Below, one piece after another: positions 63,371-64,000 of a stretch of DNA of 64,000 nt. Within the stretch, counting starts at the first letter, position 1; the number at the start of each line of letters is the position of its first letter. Origin of the DNA: Neoaquamicrobium microcysteis. GTDB taxonomy: Bacteria; Pseudomonadota; Alphaproteobacteria; Rhizobiales; Rhizobiaceae. Both the position numbers and the translations under genes were made by a program. The DNA lies in the NCBI RefSeq assembly GCF_008180155.1, contig NZ_VSZS01000068.1, forward strand, positions 372,001 to 436,000, written 5' to 3'. The notes under the pieces were generated by a model. It was given only the letters and a program-made list of their open reading frames with translations. It was not told the DNA's origin and ran no database searches.

Positions 63371-64000
63371 TGTCGGAGACCATCCTCAAGGGCGAGGTCG
63401 AACAGGTTCGCCACAGGGCGCGCAAGCCGTGGCTTTCGCCACTCAACCAGCGCCGCTGGCAGAACTTCAAGGCCAACCGTCGCGGCTACTGGTCGCTCTG
63501 GATATTCCTCGTCCTGTTCGGCCTGTCGCTGTTTGCCGAATTCATCGCCAACGACAAGCCGATCATCGCCTCCTACAACGGCGAGATCCTGTTTCCCGTG
63601 CTGGTGGACTACCCGGAGGAGAAGTTCGGCGGCTTCCTCGCCGTCACCGACTATCGCGACCCGGTCATCAGCGAGGAGATCGAGGCGAACGGCTGGATGA
63701 TCTGGCCGCCGATCCGCTATTCCTATCGCACGGTCAACAACGACATTCCCGAGGCCGCGCCCGCAAAGCCTTCATGGATGTATGACGCCGAAACACGCTG
63801 CGCGCGCTATTTCGAAGGCGTCAACGACCCCGCCTGCACGCGCGGCAACTGGAACTGGCTCGGCACGGACGATCAGGCCCGCGACGTGCTGGCGCGCGTC
63901 ATCTACGGCTTCCGCATCTCGGTCATCTTCGGCCTCGTGCTGACGCTGGCGTCTGCCGTCATCGGCGTTTCGGCCGGCGCGGTGCAGGGCTATTTCGGCG
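63370..64000 (+). CDS. yejE: peptide/microcin C-type ABC permease YejE (runs off right edge)
   Basis: Second permease, first 210 residues visible, frame open to the edge. The soluble start ends in LSPLNQRRWQNFKANRRGYW, a YejE mark, then a span (LWIFLVLFGLSLFAEFIAND) and a large periplasmic part with WMIWPPIRYSYRTVNNDIP and NWNWLGTDDQARDVLARVIY. The start ATG overlaps the yejB stop (TGATG). The ATPase gene yejF should follow beyond the window. Confidence 0.92.
   Translation, partial: MSETILKGEVEQVRHRARKPWLSPLNQRRWQNFKANRRGYWSLWIFLVLFGLSLFAEFIANDKPIIASYNGEILFPVLVDYPEEKFGGFLAVTDYRDPVISEEIEANGWMIWPPIRYSYRTVNNDIPEAAPAKPSWMYDAETRCARYFEGVNDPACTRGNWNWLGTDDQARDVLARVIYGFRISVIFGLVLTLASAVIGVSAGAVQGYFG

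Noticed and set aside
1-64000. Insertion sequences, integrases, att-like repeats, tRNA or rRNA genes
   Set aside because: I looked for transposase motifs, tRNA cloverleaf signatures and flanking direct repeats and found none that could be supported.

Overview
The window is 64 kb of GC-rich alphaproteobacterial chromosome. Gene content and order point to a member of the Rhizobiales, most likely the Phyllobacteriaceae (Mesorhizobium, Nitratireductor, Aquamicrobium or Chelativorans type). The markers are a cyclic beta-1,2-glucan synthase at the left edge, an argB/dapD/dapE/truA/fmt/def block, an SRP RNA-dnaX-ybaB block with recR nearby, a CycM-like membrane cytochrome c with kdsB and pheA, and many ABC uptake systems. 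It looks like a core chromosome region. I see no insertion sequences, phage genes, tRNAs, rRNAs or CRISPR arrays. Long open frames occur opposite most genes, but they are by-products of high third-position GC.

Layout. 1-5.2 kb: the N-terminal half of NdvB (cut by the window edge) and a divergent chemoreceptor. 5.5-10.2 kb: a five-gene branched-chain-amino-acid-type ABC uptake operon. 10.2-16.6 kb: a MATE exporter, argB, a three-gene family of unknown proteins sharing a two-cysteine SDGG domain, an EamA transporter and a diguanylate cyclase. 16.7-24.8 kb: a HAD nucleotidase, a LOG-type phosphoribohydrolase, dapD and dapE for lysine/diaminopimelate synthesis, then a truA-side run on the minus strand (def, fmt, a GNAT gene, truA). 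24.8-30.4 kb: rmuC, a CAP-domain lipoprotein, a coupled DUF1028/N-formylglutamate amidohydrolase pair and two luciferase-like monooxygenases. 30.5-34.8 kb: an ABC/FtsX/HlyD-type export operon.

34.8-46.4 kb: genes for handling nitrogenous bases and amines. They encode a phosphoribosyltransferase, an M20 amidohydrolase, a nucleoside hydrolase, a divergent adenine-deaminase-like enzyme, an SsnA/MtaD-like amidohydrolase, a PotABCD-like ABC importer and a DadA-like oxidoreductase. The importer and the amidohydrolase form one minus-strand operon with a nested palindromic element between the binding-protein gene and the permease genes. 46.4-53.4 kb: a charged coiled-coil protein, a lipoprotein with three Kazal-like repeats, cell-wall enzymes (MltB-like, SleB-like), recR, ybaB, dnaX and the SRP RNA with a recognisable promoter. 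53.4-58.4 kb: HIT, NudC, GNAT, pheA, kdsB and a membrane cytochrome c with an acidic tail. 58.4-64 kb: a Yej-type peptide importer with two adjacent binding proteins, one with a Sec-type and one with a Tat-type signal, followed by yejB and yejE (cut by the right edge).

The strongest candidate for something undescribed is the 12.6-14.7 kb locus. Two translationally coupled proteins have a cytoplasmic helix-turn-helix-like domain, one membrane span and an outer domain with two cysteines and an SDGG motif. A divergently transcribed lipoprotein consists almost only of that same outer domain. The layout resembles a RodZ-like or transmembrane-regulator arrangement with a matching lipoprotein partner, but its function cannot be read from sequence alone.
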